Shown in pieces: positions 28,222 to 35,524 of a DNA stretch of 64,000 nt (position 1 is the first letter of the stretch; each line of letters begins with the position of its first letter). The DNA lies in contig NZ_JACRWE010000002.1 in assembly GCF_014323405.1 (NCBI RefSeq), forward strand, positions 1 through 64,000, read 5' to 3'. The DNA is from Romboutsia faecis (GTDB lineage Bacteria; Bacillota; Clostridia; Peptostreptococcales; Peptostreptococcaceae). The notes beneath the pieces were generated by a model that was not told the origin of the DNA, searched no databases, and was given only the letters and a program-made list of their open reading frames with translations. The position numbers were made by a program, and so were the translations under genes.

Positions 28222-29148
28222 ATGAAACAAAGAGTAAGAAAAGCCATAATACCAGCAGCAGGATTAGGAACAAGATTCCTACCAGCAACAAAATCACAAC
28301 CAAAGGAAATGTTACCAATAGTAGATAAACCTACTTTACAATACATAATAGAAGAAGCAATAGAGTCAGGAATAGAAGAAATACTAATAGTAACTGGACG
28401 TAGCAAGAAATCTATAGAAGATCACTTCGATAGATCAGTAGAATTAGAGCTTGAACTAGAGCAAAAAGGAAAGAATGAAATGTTAAAAATGGTTCAAGAC
28501 ATATCAAACATGGTAAACATACACTACATAAGACAAAAAGAACCAAAAGGACTTGGGCATGCAATATACTGTGCAAAGAGCTTTATAGGAAATGAGCCAT
28601 TTGCAGTTTTACTTGGGGATGACATAGTAGATGCTAAGGTACCATGCTTAAAGCAACTTATAAATACATATGATGAGTACAAAACTACAGTACTTGGAGT
28701 ACAAGAAGTAGCAAAGGAAGATACTGATAAGTACGGAATACTTGATGTTAAGCATATAGAAGATAGAGTATACAAAGTAAAAGACATGGTAGAAAAGCCA
28801 AGTGTTGAAGAAGCCCCATCAAATATAGCTATACTTGGAAGATATATAATAACTCCAGAGATATTCAATATTCTTGAAAATCAAGAACCAGGTAAAGGTG
28901 GAGAAATCCAACTTACTGATGCTCTTCAAACTTTAGCTACTAAGGAAGCTATATATGCTTATAACTTTGAAGGAAGAAGATATGATGTAGGTGATAAATT
29001 AGGATTCTTAGAAGCTACAGTTGATTTTGCTCTTAAGAGGCCAGAGCTTAGAGATGGATTTATGGAATTCTTAAGATCAAAAGGTAAATCAAAAGAATTT
29101 TCTAATGAAAACAAAAATGTAGAAGAAGTAGCTATTACAGTAGAATAA
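28222..29148 (+). CDS. galU: UTP-glucose-1-phosphate uridylyltransferase
   Basis: 308 aa from the ATG at 28222, which follows GAGGGAGAGC; an in-frame TTG at 28207 overlaps that ribosome site. GalU motifs: AGLGTRFLPATKSQPKEMLP near the N-terminus, LGDDIV with the metal-binding Asp, VEKPS, and GEIQLTDAL. It makes UDP-glucose, which GalE turns into UDP-galactose; both are glycan precursors. Cytoplasmic. Confidence 0.96.
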   Translation: MKQRVRKAIIPAAGLGTRFLPATKSQPKEMLPIVDKPTLQYIIEEAIESGIEEILIVTGRSKKSIEDHFDRSVELELELEQKGKNEMLKMVQDISNMVNIHYIRQKEPKGLGHAIYCAKSFIGNEPFAVLLGDDIVDAKVPCLKQLINTYDEYKTTVLGVQEVAKEDTDKYGILDVKHIEDRVYKVKDMVEKPSVEEAPSNIAILGRYIITPEIFNILENQEPGKGGEIQLTDALQTLATKEAIYAYNFEGRRYDVGDKLGFLEATVDFALKRPELRDGFMEFLRSKGKSKEFSNENKNVEEVAITVE

Positions 29149-29567
29149 ATAGAAATAAAAGGCTTGTGATGCATACAGGCCTTTTATAAATTAATATAAT
29201 TAATATTTATAATATATGAAATAGAAGAACTAAGAAGAGCGGATGACCCAGTAGTATTTATAGTATCTAGCGAAAAGCATAGCTGTTCTTGGATTAACCT
29301 AAGTTTGATTCTTTAGAAAAGTTAATATAAGATGTATGGAATTGGCATAGCAAAAACTCTAATGGATTTATAAAATAAATAATAACCACTATAGAAATGA
29401 TATTAAAGGCTGAAGAAGTATTTCTTTGGCTTTTATAATATTCAAAAATAATATGAAGATATTATGAAGAATTATACAAATTAATTTCTAAATTAGCCGA
29501 AGTTTGTTACAATATATTGGTAAAATAACAAAAAGTAAAATGTAACTAAATAAAGAAGGGGAATATC
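29149..29567 (+). other. Gap with galE relic between galU and the LCP gene
   Basis: 419 bases. Apart from the decayed galE tail at 29224-29378, I see AT-rich sequence and presumably the promoter of the LCP gene at 29568; no intact gene. Confidence 0.45.
29224..29378 (+). pseudogene. Decayed 3' end of a second galE gene
   Basis: One frame reads EELRRADDPVVFIVSSEK, matching the GalE C-terminal RRPGDPAVLVASSEK pattern; after a frame change it continues LEKLI-stop-DVWNWHSKNSNGF, matching EKI..DAWNWHKNHPNGY. It has a frameshift and an internal stop. It is more like other bacterial GalE sequences than the local intact copy, so it is probably a separate lineage rather than a recent duplicate (inference). 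Confidence 0.7.
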
Positions 29568-30542
29568 ATGAAAAAGATAACAAAAATATTACTAGCAACA
29601 CTGTCGGTAATTCTTTTAATAGGTGCAGGAGGATTCGGGTTTATATATTCTAATCTAAATAAAATGTATGTAAAAGATGAAGCTGTAAATGCACAAGAAA
29701 AAGAAGATGATACAGTACAAGGTACTGAAGTGGAAGGTATCACAAATATACTATTAGTAGGAACTGATGGAGCAAATGTAGAGAAAAGTAATAGGTCAGA
29801 TTCTGTAATGCTAGTTACTATTGATAATAAAAATAAGGATATAAAAATAAGTTCAATAGCAAGGGATACTTATGTAGATATACCAGGTTATTCAACTGAA
29901 AAATTAACACATGCTTATGCATATGGTGGAATAGATCTTTTAAAAGAAGTTTTTGAAGTTAATTTCAATATAAAAGTAGATAAATACATAGCAGTTAACT
30001 TTGTTTCATTCATGGATATAATGGATGAGTTAGGTGGAGTAGAAGTTAATGTTGAGGAAAAAGATGTAAAAGAAGTTAATAAATATATAGATGCTTGTTA
30101 TGATTATTACTATGATAGAAAAGATGAAGTTGAAAAGCAGTATATAACAGAAGCTGGAAAACAAAGATTAAATGGATATCAAGCACTTGCTTTTAGTAGA
30201 ATAAGATATACAGATAGTGCTTATGCAAGGGATAATAGACACAGAGAAGTTGCGGAAAGTGTTTATAGGGAGTTTTTAAATAGTGGTTCAAAGGAATATA
30301 AAAGGGCTGCTGAAATTATTATAGAAAATACGAAGACAAATATAAGTCCTATGGAGATGATAAATCTAGGATTTACAGCTCTTAAAATTAATGATAAAGA
30401 TATAGAACAGTTCCAGTTCCCGCTTGCAGAGTATAGAAATGGTCATATAATAAGTAAGAAAAAAGGTTGGGTAATAGAATGGGATAAAGAACCGAACTTA
30501 AATGCTTGGCATAGTTTCATATATGGAGAAGATGCTGAATAA
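29568..30542 (+). CDS. LCP family cell-wall glycopolymer ligase
   Basis: 324 aa. N-terminal membrane segment, then the LCP domain: NILLVGTDGANVEKSNRSDSV, SIARDTYVDIPG, LTHAYAYGG, LNGYQALAFSRIRYT followed by YARDNRHREV. It transfers lipid-linked glycan to peptidoglycan outside the cell. The sequence is very close to the LCP protein at 36360 (long identical stretches), pointing to recent duplication. ATG at 29568 follows GAAGGGG. Confidence 0.94.
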   Translation: MKKITKILLATLSVILLIGAGGFGFIYSNLNKMYVKDEAVNAQEKEDDTVQGTEVEGITNILLVGTDGANVEKSNRSDSVMLVTIDNKNKDIKISSIARDTYVDIPGYSTEKLTHAYAYGGIDLLKEVFEVNFNIKVDKYIAVNFVSFMDIMDELGGVEVNVEEKDVKEVNKYIDACYDYYYDRKDEVEKQYITEAGKQRLNGYQALAFSRIRYTDSAYARDNRHREVAESVYREFLNSGSKEYKRAAEIIIENTKTNISPMEMINLGFTALKINDKDIEQFQFPLAEYRNGHIISKKKGWVIEWDKEPNLNAWHSFIYGEDAE

Positions 30543-30642
30543 AATATTTATATAAATAAAATTCCTAGCAAAAAACGACATATTTTTTCTGTTATATAAT
30601 GTATAATGGATAAGATTGATAAATTTAATAGGAGGTGGTTTT

Positions 30643-31551
30643 ATATACATCTTAAACTTTATTAGAGGATTTTGTATGGCACTAGCAGATAGTGTACCAG
30701 GCGTATCAGGTGGTACCATAGCATTTATATTAGGGTTTTATGATAATTTTGTAAATTCATTAAATAACATAATCTCTGGAGACAAAATAGGAAGAATTAA
30801 TGCACTAAAGTTTTTAACTAAAATTGGAGTAGGATGGGTAGTAGGTTTTATACTATCTGTATTATTTATAACAACTATATTTGAAAAAAATATATATGAA
30901 ATAAATTCTTTATTTTTAGGGTTTATAATAGCGTCTATTCCAATAATAGTTAAGTCAGAAAAGAAAACTTTATTAAGCAATAATAAAAATATAATATTTT
31001 TAATAATAGGGATAATTGTAGTTTGTGGGATAACATACTTTAATCCAATTACAAGTAAAGGACACAGTTTTTCTGTTAGAGCGGATAATTTAAGTTTAGC
31101 ATTTGGAGCATATATATTTATATCTGGAATGATAGCTATATCAGCTATGGTTTTACCTGGTATATCAGGATCTACTATACTTTTAATATTTGGGCTTTAT
31201 ACACCAATACTTAACGCTATAAAACAAGTACTTAAATTTAATTTTGAATACTTGCCTTCAATAATAATATTTGGATTTGGTATTTTGGCTGGAATTTTCT
31301 TAACAGTAAGAACTGTAAGGAGCTTACTTAGAAAGTTTAGAGCGCAGACTATATATTGTATAATAGGTCTTATGATAGGATCTATATATGCAGTAATTAT
31401 GGGACCTACATCTCTTGAGATTCCTAAACCACCAATGAACCCAGCGACATTTAGCATAGTATTTTTTGCGATAGGTTGTACATTAGTACCAGCGCTTGAG
31501 AAACTTAAAGTTATATTAGAAAAGAAAAATATAGAATCTATAACAACTTAG
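30643..31551 (+). CDS. DUF368 protein (PopT-type undecaprenyl-phosphate translocase family)
   Basis: About 302 aa, multi-pass, with the DUF368 signature CMALADSVPGVSGGTIAFILGFY and its internal repeat MVLPGISGSTILLIFGLY. Members of this family have been reported to return undecaprenyl phosphate across the membrane, which would recycle the carrier used by the glycan loci. No normal start codon fits: AGGAGGTGG at 30630-30638 is ideally spaced for ATA at 30643, giving (M)YILNFIRG. The in-frame TTG at 30616 lies ahead of that site and has only a poor one itself. I therefore place the start at ATA, with low certainty. Confidence 0.82.
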   Translation: MYILNFIRGFCMALADSVPGVSGGTIAFILGFYDNFVNSLNNIISGDKIGRINALKFLTKIGVGWVVGFILSVLFITTIFEKNIYEINSLFLGFIIASIPIIVKSEKKTLLSNNKNIIFLIIGIIVVCGITYFNPITSKGHSFSVRADNLSLAFGAYIFISGMIAISAMVLPGISGSTILLIFGLYTPILNAIKQVLKFNFEYLPSIIIFGFGILAGIFLTVRTVRSLLRKFRAQTIYCIIGLMIGSIYAVIMGPTSLEIPKPPMNPATFSIVFFAIGCTLVPALEKLKVILEKKNIESITT

Positions 31552-31596
31552 CAAAAATAAAACCCAAGTTCTTTTGAACTTGGGTTTTATTTTTGC
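31551..31596. terminator. Strong bidirectional terminator
   Basis: A perfect 21-bp stem (31551-31571 with 31576-31596) and a TTTT loop, overlapping the stop codons of the DUF368 gene and the convergent regulator gene. Confidence 0.95.
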
Positions 31597-32321
31597 TCTT
31601 CATTTAGTGCAATTGACATCTTATAAAGTCTAGTATTTAAAATGGGCATAAACTTATAAAAGTCATCTTTATAAATATCCGAAATTGCCTCGTAAGCTTC
31701 ATCGCTTTCACTTATAAAACAAACGAAAAATAGCATATTATCAGGCTTATAAGAATTATAAAAGCTAAAATAAAAATCAGCAAATGTTCCCTTAATTCCC
31801 TGTAAATGATGAGGTAAAAGTCTATTCGATATAACCTTAACTTCTATACCAATGACCATATCATTATCAGTAAGACATAGAAAATCAACATCACTTTTAT
31901 TGCTAAGTTTATATCCTTCTTTAAAGTTATCTGAATTTATATTTATACTATATTTTTCAGAGATTTCTTTACAAACTTGATTTAATGCATATATCTCTGA
32001 TTGTCTAATGCGATCTGTATTAAGTTTAGTATTTGGTTTTAATTCTAGTTCGGAATATGAACTAATTTCAATAAGCTCTTCTTCTATAGCTGGATCTATA
32101 TTAAATAAAGGTGCTATATCTATAAAGTCTAATTCTAATGCTTTGCACATTTTAAAAATAGTAGTACTACTTGGTTTTTCTCTTTCTCCATTTTCTACTT
32201 TTGAAATTTCTGTATGACTTACACCTGATTTAGAAGATAATCCTCTTAAAGATAGATTCATATCTAACCTTTTTTCTTTTAGGTATTCTCCAGGATGGCT
32301 GTATTTGAGATCTAAATTCAT
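31587..32321 (-). CDS. XRE-family regulator fused to a PD-(D/E)XK-like domain
   Basis: 244 aa from the ATG at 32321, preceded by AAAGGGGGAA; the longer frame to 32366 has no ribosome site. Residues ~10-75 are an XRE helix-turn-helix (LRGLSSKSGVSHTEISKVEN). The C-terminal part shows D146, then E160-V-K162 (SDVDFL ... IGIEVKV), the arrangement of PD-(D/E)XK nuclease folds. It is divergent from the phage-type replication genes, across an array of TGTTAACA palindromes, and so probably represses them. Whether the second domain cuts DNA is unknown. Confidence 0.75.
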   Translation of the reverse strand: MNLDLKYSHPGEYLKEKRLDMNLSLRGLSSKSGVSHTEISKVENGEREKPSSTTIFKMCKALELDFIDIAPLFNIDPAIEEELIEISSYSELELKPNTKLNTDRIRQSEIYALNQVCKEISEKYSININSDNFKEGYKLSNKSDVDFLCLTDNDMVIGIEVKVISNRLLPHHLQGIKGTFADFYFSFYNSYKPDNMLFFVCFISESDEAYEAISDIYKDDFYKFMPILNTRLYKMSIALNEEQK

Positions 32322-32724
32322 TTTTTCCCCCTTTTGAATTTGTATAATATATAAATAGTATATCAAAAATTACATAAAACTGTAATTATTTATAAACCAA
32401 TTTATATTTGTTAACAATATGTTAACACTATATTTATACATGCTCAAGTATGTTAACACGTGTATTTATCTAGTGTTAACATTTGTTAACAGCAATAATT
32501 TTTTGAAAATATGTTAACAAAAGCGGACGGTTATGTAGATATAAAATAAAGTAGATAAAATATGTAATCCTATCGATTACAAAGTAAACTAAGTAAATAC
32601 ATTGTAAAATATTAAAGATTACAGGTATAATATGTTGACATGGAAGCGAAAAATTACTACCATTATATTAAATAAAGTTTATTAATATAAATTTATAATT
32701 TACAATTGAGGGGGAGTTTATATA
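32322..32724. other. Divergent control region of the replication module
   Basis: 403 bases between the XRE regulator and the initiator gene. Left: six TGTTAACA palindromes (separate entry). Right: TGTAATC (32563-32569) inverted against GATTACA (32575-32581), and a further GATTACA at about 32616. No gene is visible. Such density of sites suggests operators, a replication origin, or both. Confidence 0.6.
32409..32519. repeat. Array of six TGTTAACA palindromes (operators or iterons)
   Basis: The 8-bp palindrome TGTTAACA occurs six times, with GTTAAC cores starting at 32410, 32421, 32452, 32475, 32485 and 32513. Spacings are 11, 31, 23, 10 and 28 bases; two pairs sit about one helical turn apart. 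The array lies 88 bases upstream of the XRE start and about 200 bases upstream of the initiator gene. Confidence 0.85.
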
Positions 32725-33522
32725 ATGGGATTTTATACTATAAATCCATCTGTTTTAAGCTTTAGGAACGATGATTCTAAAAAAATAATATTTCATCATC
32801 ACATAATAAGACTTGAAAATATTCAGAGAATAAGTAGGGAATTAGAAAGAGGTCAATTTAAGATTACAATAAGAAATTTAGCAAAAGATTTAAACTTTAG
32901 CATAAATACAGTAAGAAAATTAATAAAAGATTTCGAGAATATGGAAATTATAAAATGTATTAGAAAAAGTAATTGTTCCAATGAACCATCAATATACAGA
33001 TACATTTTTGATAATAAAGAAAAGACTACAGATATCACTACAAATAACTCTATTAGTGACACTACAAACAACACTACTCCTGATACTACATCAGATACTA
33101 TAAACTTAAGTGATTCCAATACTCAAGAGCTAGTGGATTACACTAAGGTTGATACTACAAATGATACGGAAAAACACACATCTAAAAAAGAATTAAATAA
33201 AAATAAAAAAGAGATATATAAGGCGGTTATTGATAAGTTAAATAATGAAACCGGAAAGAACTTCAAAGCAACCACACCAAAAACCAAATCACTAATCGAT
33301 GCCAGATTAAGAGAGAATTTTATATTAGAAGATTTTTATATTGTTATAGAAAATAAAACAAAACAATGGAAGAATACCGATAGAGAGCAGTACCTAAGAC
33401 CGCAGACTTTATTTAGTAGCAAGTTTGAAGGTTATTTAAATGAAAAATCTATTATAAAAGAAGAAATAATAAACTTTGCTGAAAATGATAATCCTTGGAA
33501 CCCAGACTTTATTTATGATTAG
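32725..33522 (+). CDS. Phage-type replication initiator (Phg_2220_C domain)
   Basis: 265 aa. The N-terminal ~95 residues contain a winged-helix DNA-binding part (IRNLAKDLNFSINTVRKLIKDFENM). A Thr/Asn/Asp-rich linker (~100-160) follows, then a C-terminal conserved phage domain (YKAVIDKLNNETGKNF ... QYLRPQTLFSSKFEGYLN), typical of phage replisome organisers that load a helicase. The ATG follows GAGGGGGAG. A DnaB-type helicase gene starts 16 bases downstream, and an array of palindromes upstream may be the origin or operator. Confidence 0.85.
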   Translation: MGFYTINPSVLSFRNDDSKKIIFHHHIIRLENIQRISRELERGQFKITIRNLAKDLNFSINTVRKLIKDFENMEIIKCIRKSNCSNEPSIYRYIFDNKEKTTDITTNNSISDTTNNTTPDTTSDTINLSDSNTQELVDYTKVDTTNDTEKHTSKKELNKNKKEIYKAVIDKLNNETGKNFKATTPKTKSLIDARLRENFILEDFYIVIENKTKQWKNTDREQYLRPQTLFSSKFEGYLNEKSIIKEEIINFAENDNPWNPDFIYD

Positions 33523-33538
33523 AAAGGAATATTTTTAT

Positions 33539-34861
33539 ATGTCTCAGTTAGTTAGTGCTATTGAAATAGAGCAAGCTTTTTTAGGTTGTATTTTACTTGA
33601 TAATTCACTTTCAAGCAAATTAGATGAAATTTATGAAGATTGTTTTTATAATAATCTTAATAAAGAAATATATTTATCAATGGTTGAATTGTTAAGAGAA
33701 AACAAGACAATTGATTTGGTAAATGTAAAAACAAAGTTAGATGGTAGTGAAATAAAAGTAGAGATATTATACTTGCTTGACTTAACTTCTATTTGTAGAA
33801 CTTATAGTATAGATTCATATATAGAAACATTAAAAGAAAAAGCTGATAGAAGATTTATCATAAATAAGTGCCAGTCTTTATTAAAGAAGGTTACTGTTGG
33901 AGAAGACTTGGACTTAAGTATATTTAATTTTGAAAATGAAATGAAAAAGTTGGTATCTGATAATAAGTATAATGATGATATAGTTTCCATAAGTCAGTCT
34001 GTTCTTGATTTATTAGAGGGGAATGGGAGTCCTAAAATAAAGTTTGGGATAACGTTTTTGGATGAGGTTGTAGGAGGATTATTTAAAGGGGAGCTTACAA
34101 CTATTGCAGCAAAATCTGGACTTGGTAAGACTTCATTTGCACTACAGATTATGTTAAATGCTGTTAAGCAGGGAAAGAAGATTCTTTTTATTACTCGGGA
34201 AATGTCAAAGGAACAGATAATTATGAGAAATATTACTAAAAAGACTGGCATAAATACTAATAGAATGAAATCTAATGATATTAGTGCTGAGGAATGGAAG
34301 ATAATAATCGAAGTTTTATCAGATTTAAATAAAAATAACCTTATTTATATAAATGATAAAATACATACTGTAGCGCAAATTAGAAAGCGTATAAGAGAAA
34401 TAAAACCAGATTTATTAATAGTAGATTATGTTCAACTTATGTCACCGTCAACTTCTATGACTAATAGAGAAAGAGAAGTTGCTAGTATTTCTAGAGATTT
34501 GAAAAATATTACACTTGATTTTGACATGAGTGTAATACAGCTTAGTCAGTTGAATGATGAAATGAAAGATTTTAGACCAAGAGGAGATAGGCCTATGCGT
34601 GAATCTAAGGCTTTATTTCACGATAGTAATAATGTTATATATATTCATGAGCCAATAGATAGTGATTTAGATGAAATATGTAAAAAATTAGGACGTACGA
34701 AGGAAAGTGTATTAAAAGCTAATGAAAATGGAGTTAAGATTTTAGAGGTAATTATTGCAAAATGTAGGGATGGAGAAAAAAGGTATAAATATTTTGCATA
34801 TAATGGTCAAAGACTTCATTTTCAGGAGATGAAAGAAAATATAGGGGGATATGTATGTTAA
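33539..34861 (+). CDS. DnaB-type replicative helicase (phage/plasmid type)
   Basis: 440 aa from the ATG at 33539 (AAAGGAAT upstream); the longer frame overlaps the initiator gene. N-terminal DnaB domain (SAIEIEQAFLGCILLD), then the RecA-like helicase core: Walker A AAKSGLGKTS, LLIVDYVQLMSP (Walker B), and the C-terminal SQLNDEM...RPMRESKALFHDSNNVIYI. It unwinds DNA at the fork, recruited by the upstream initiator. Overlaps the next gene by seven bases, confirming one operon. Confidence 0.93.
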   Translation: MSQLVSAIEIEQAFLGCILLDNSLSSKLDEIYEDCFYNNLNKEIYLSMVELLRENKTIDLVNVKTKLDGSEIKVEILYLLDLTSICRTYSIDSYIETLKEKADRRFIINKCQSLLKKVTVGEDLDLSIFNFENEMKKLVSDNKYNDDIVSISQSVLDLLEGNGSPKIKFGITFLDEVVGGLFKGELTTIAAKSGLGKTSFALQIMLNAVKQGKKILFITREMSKEQIIMRNITKKTGINTNRMKSNDISAEEWKIIIEVLSDLNKNNLIYINDKIHTVAQIRKRIREIKPDLLIVDYVQLMSPSTSMTNREREVASISRDLKNITLDFDMSVIQLSQLNDEMKDFRPRGDRPMRESKALFHDSNNVIYIHEPIDSDLDEICKKLGRTKESVLKANENGVKILEVIIAKCRDGEKRYKYFAYNGQRLHFQEMKENIGGYVC

Positions 34862-35109
34862 ATAAGGTAAAATTAGAGGATATACCTCAGGTTCATAGAG
34901 AGTTAGCGGATTTGATTGGATTAGATGCTTTTAAGAAGTTAGTAAAGTATGCTGGAGGTTCTACTATTTATGTACCTGTGGAGAATTGTATTGTCAGAGA
35001 GGTTAGAAATAGGATTTTGAAAGCTACTTTTAAAGGAGATTACAAAAGTATGGCAAGAAGCTATAGAATTAGTGAAGCACATTTGAGAAGAATATTAAAG
35101 GAGAAATAA
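34855..35109 (+). CDS. Mor transcription-activator-like protein
   Basis: 84 aa, overlapping the helicase gene by seven bases. The pattern VKLEDIPQVHRELADLIGLDAFKKLVKYAGGSTIYVP and the C-terminal HTH (YKSMARSYRISEAHLRRIL) match the Mor/C family of phage Mu-type activators, which switch on middle or late phage genes. No late genes follow here; a terminator and then the riboswitch-controlled host operon come next. Its regulatory target is therefore unclear. Confidence 0.82.
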   Translation: MLNKVKLEDIPQVHRELADLIGLDAFKKLVKYAGGSTIYVPVENCIVREVRNRILKATFKGDYKSMARSYRISEAHLRRILKEK

Positions 35110-35192
35110 ATATCATTCACTGATTATGACTAAATTAACTATACAAATCAATATAAAATATAGTATTATATTATTCATGAAATATATTGTCG

Positions 35193-35234
35193 AAAGATGT
35201 TATTTCAGCTTCAATCTGATATAGCATCTTTTAA
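35193..35234 (+). terminator. Terminator of the replication module
   Basis: AAAGATG-(t)TATTTCAG pairs with CTGATATA-GCATCTTT, with a T-rich tail. It ends 84 bases after the Mor-like gene and overlaps the TGTCGAA at 35188-35194, making that box unlikely to be a working promoter element. Confidence 0.75.
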
Positions 35235-35243
35235 AATTAATAT

Positions 35244-35270
35244 TAAATTATTATTAAGAAATGCCGATAG
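35244..35270 (+). promoter_or_regulatory. Putative sigma-D (sigma-28) promoter
   Basis: TAAA at 35244-35247, 15 bases, then GCCGATAG at 35263-35270. This equals the sigma-28 consensus TAAA-N15-GCCGATAA except for the last base. It would start transcription about 45 bases before the riboswitch. A TATACT at 35285-35290 could be an alternative sigma-A -10, but no good -35 accompanies it. Confidence 0.6.
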
Positions 35271-35322
35271 TCAAAATATATCTTTATACTAGATGATGAG
35301 GTAATTCTATGAAGAAAATAAA

Positions 35323-35399
35323 ATAGGCAAACCTAAGGAAATTTAGGGACGCAAAGCTACAGGGGCTAAGGTTTTTTTACTATGCTAGCCAGTTGCCAA
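35323..35399 (+). ncRNA. Cyclic di-GMP-I riboswitch (GEMM-I)
   Basis: All conserved parts are present. The closing stem is GGCAA (35326-35330) with TTGCC (35393-35397). The P1b hairpin CCTAA-GGAAA-TTTAGG carries a GAAA-type tetraloop. The joining sequence is GGGACGCAAAGC. The second stem has the 11-nt tetraloop-receptor halves CTAAGG and TATG, then CTAGCCAGTTGCC. This matches the class I aptamer consensus closely. An intrinsic terminator lies 61 bases downstream, before the BY-kinase-like gene at 35525, so it likely acts by transcription termination; on or off polarity cannot be settled by eye. Confidence 0.94.
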
Positions 35400-35422
35400 T
35401 AAAGAATACTAATTTTTATTGT

Positions 35423-35489
35423 ATAGTACTATATGTACAGGTACTATCTTGTTATGGCGACTATCTTTTTAGATGGTTTTTTTATTTTT
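35423..35489 (+). terminator. Riboswitch expression platform: hairpin and intrinsic terminator
   Basis: A first hairpin, ATAGTAC (35423-35429) with GTACTAT (35441-35447), is followed by ACTATCT (35460-35466) pairing with AGATGGT (35471-35477) and a run of seven T. ACTATC occurs in both hairpins, so alternative pairing is possible. Confidence 0.75.
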
Positions 35490-35524
35490 CTTAAAAATAA
35501 TTCTTATAAGGAGAAGAAATAAAA

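Larger units (their letters stand above)
35110..35524 (+). other. Regulatory region between the phage-type module and the BY-kinase-like gene
   Basis: 415 bases without a gene. In order it holds a Spo0A-box-like TGTCGAA (35188-35194), a terminator (35193), a sigma-D-like promoter (35244), a c-di-GMP-I riboswitch (35323) and an intrinsic terminator (35460), all listed separately where supported. Confidence 0.8.

Noticed and set aside
29224-29378. Intact small gene
   Set aside because: Internal stop codons and frameshift relative to GalE show it is a relic.
35188-35194. Spo0A box (TGTCGAA) ahead of the riboswitch
   Set aside because: It overlaps the terminator of the upstream operon (35193-35234), so it is unlikely to control the riboswitch transcript; kept only as a note.
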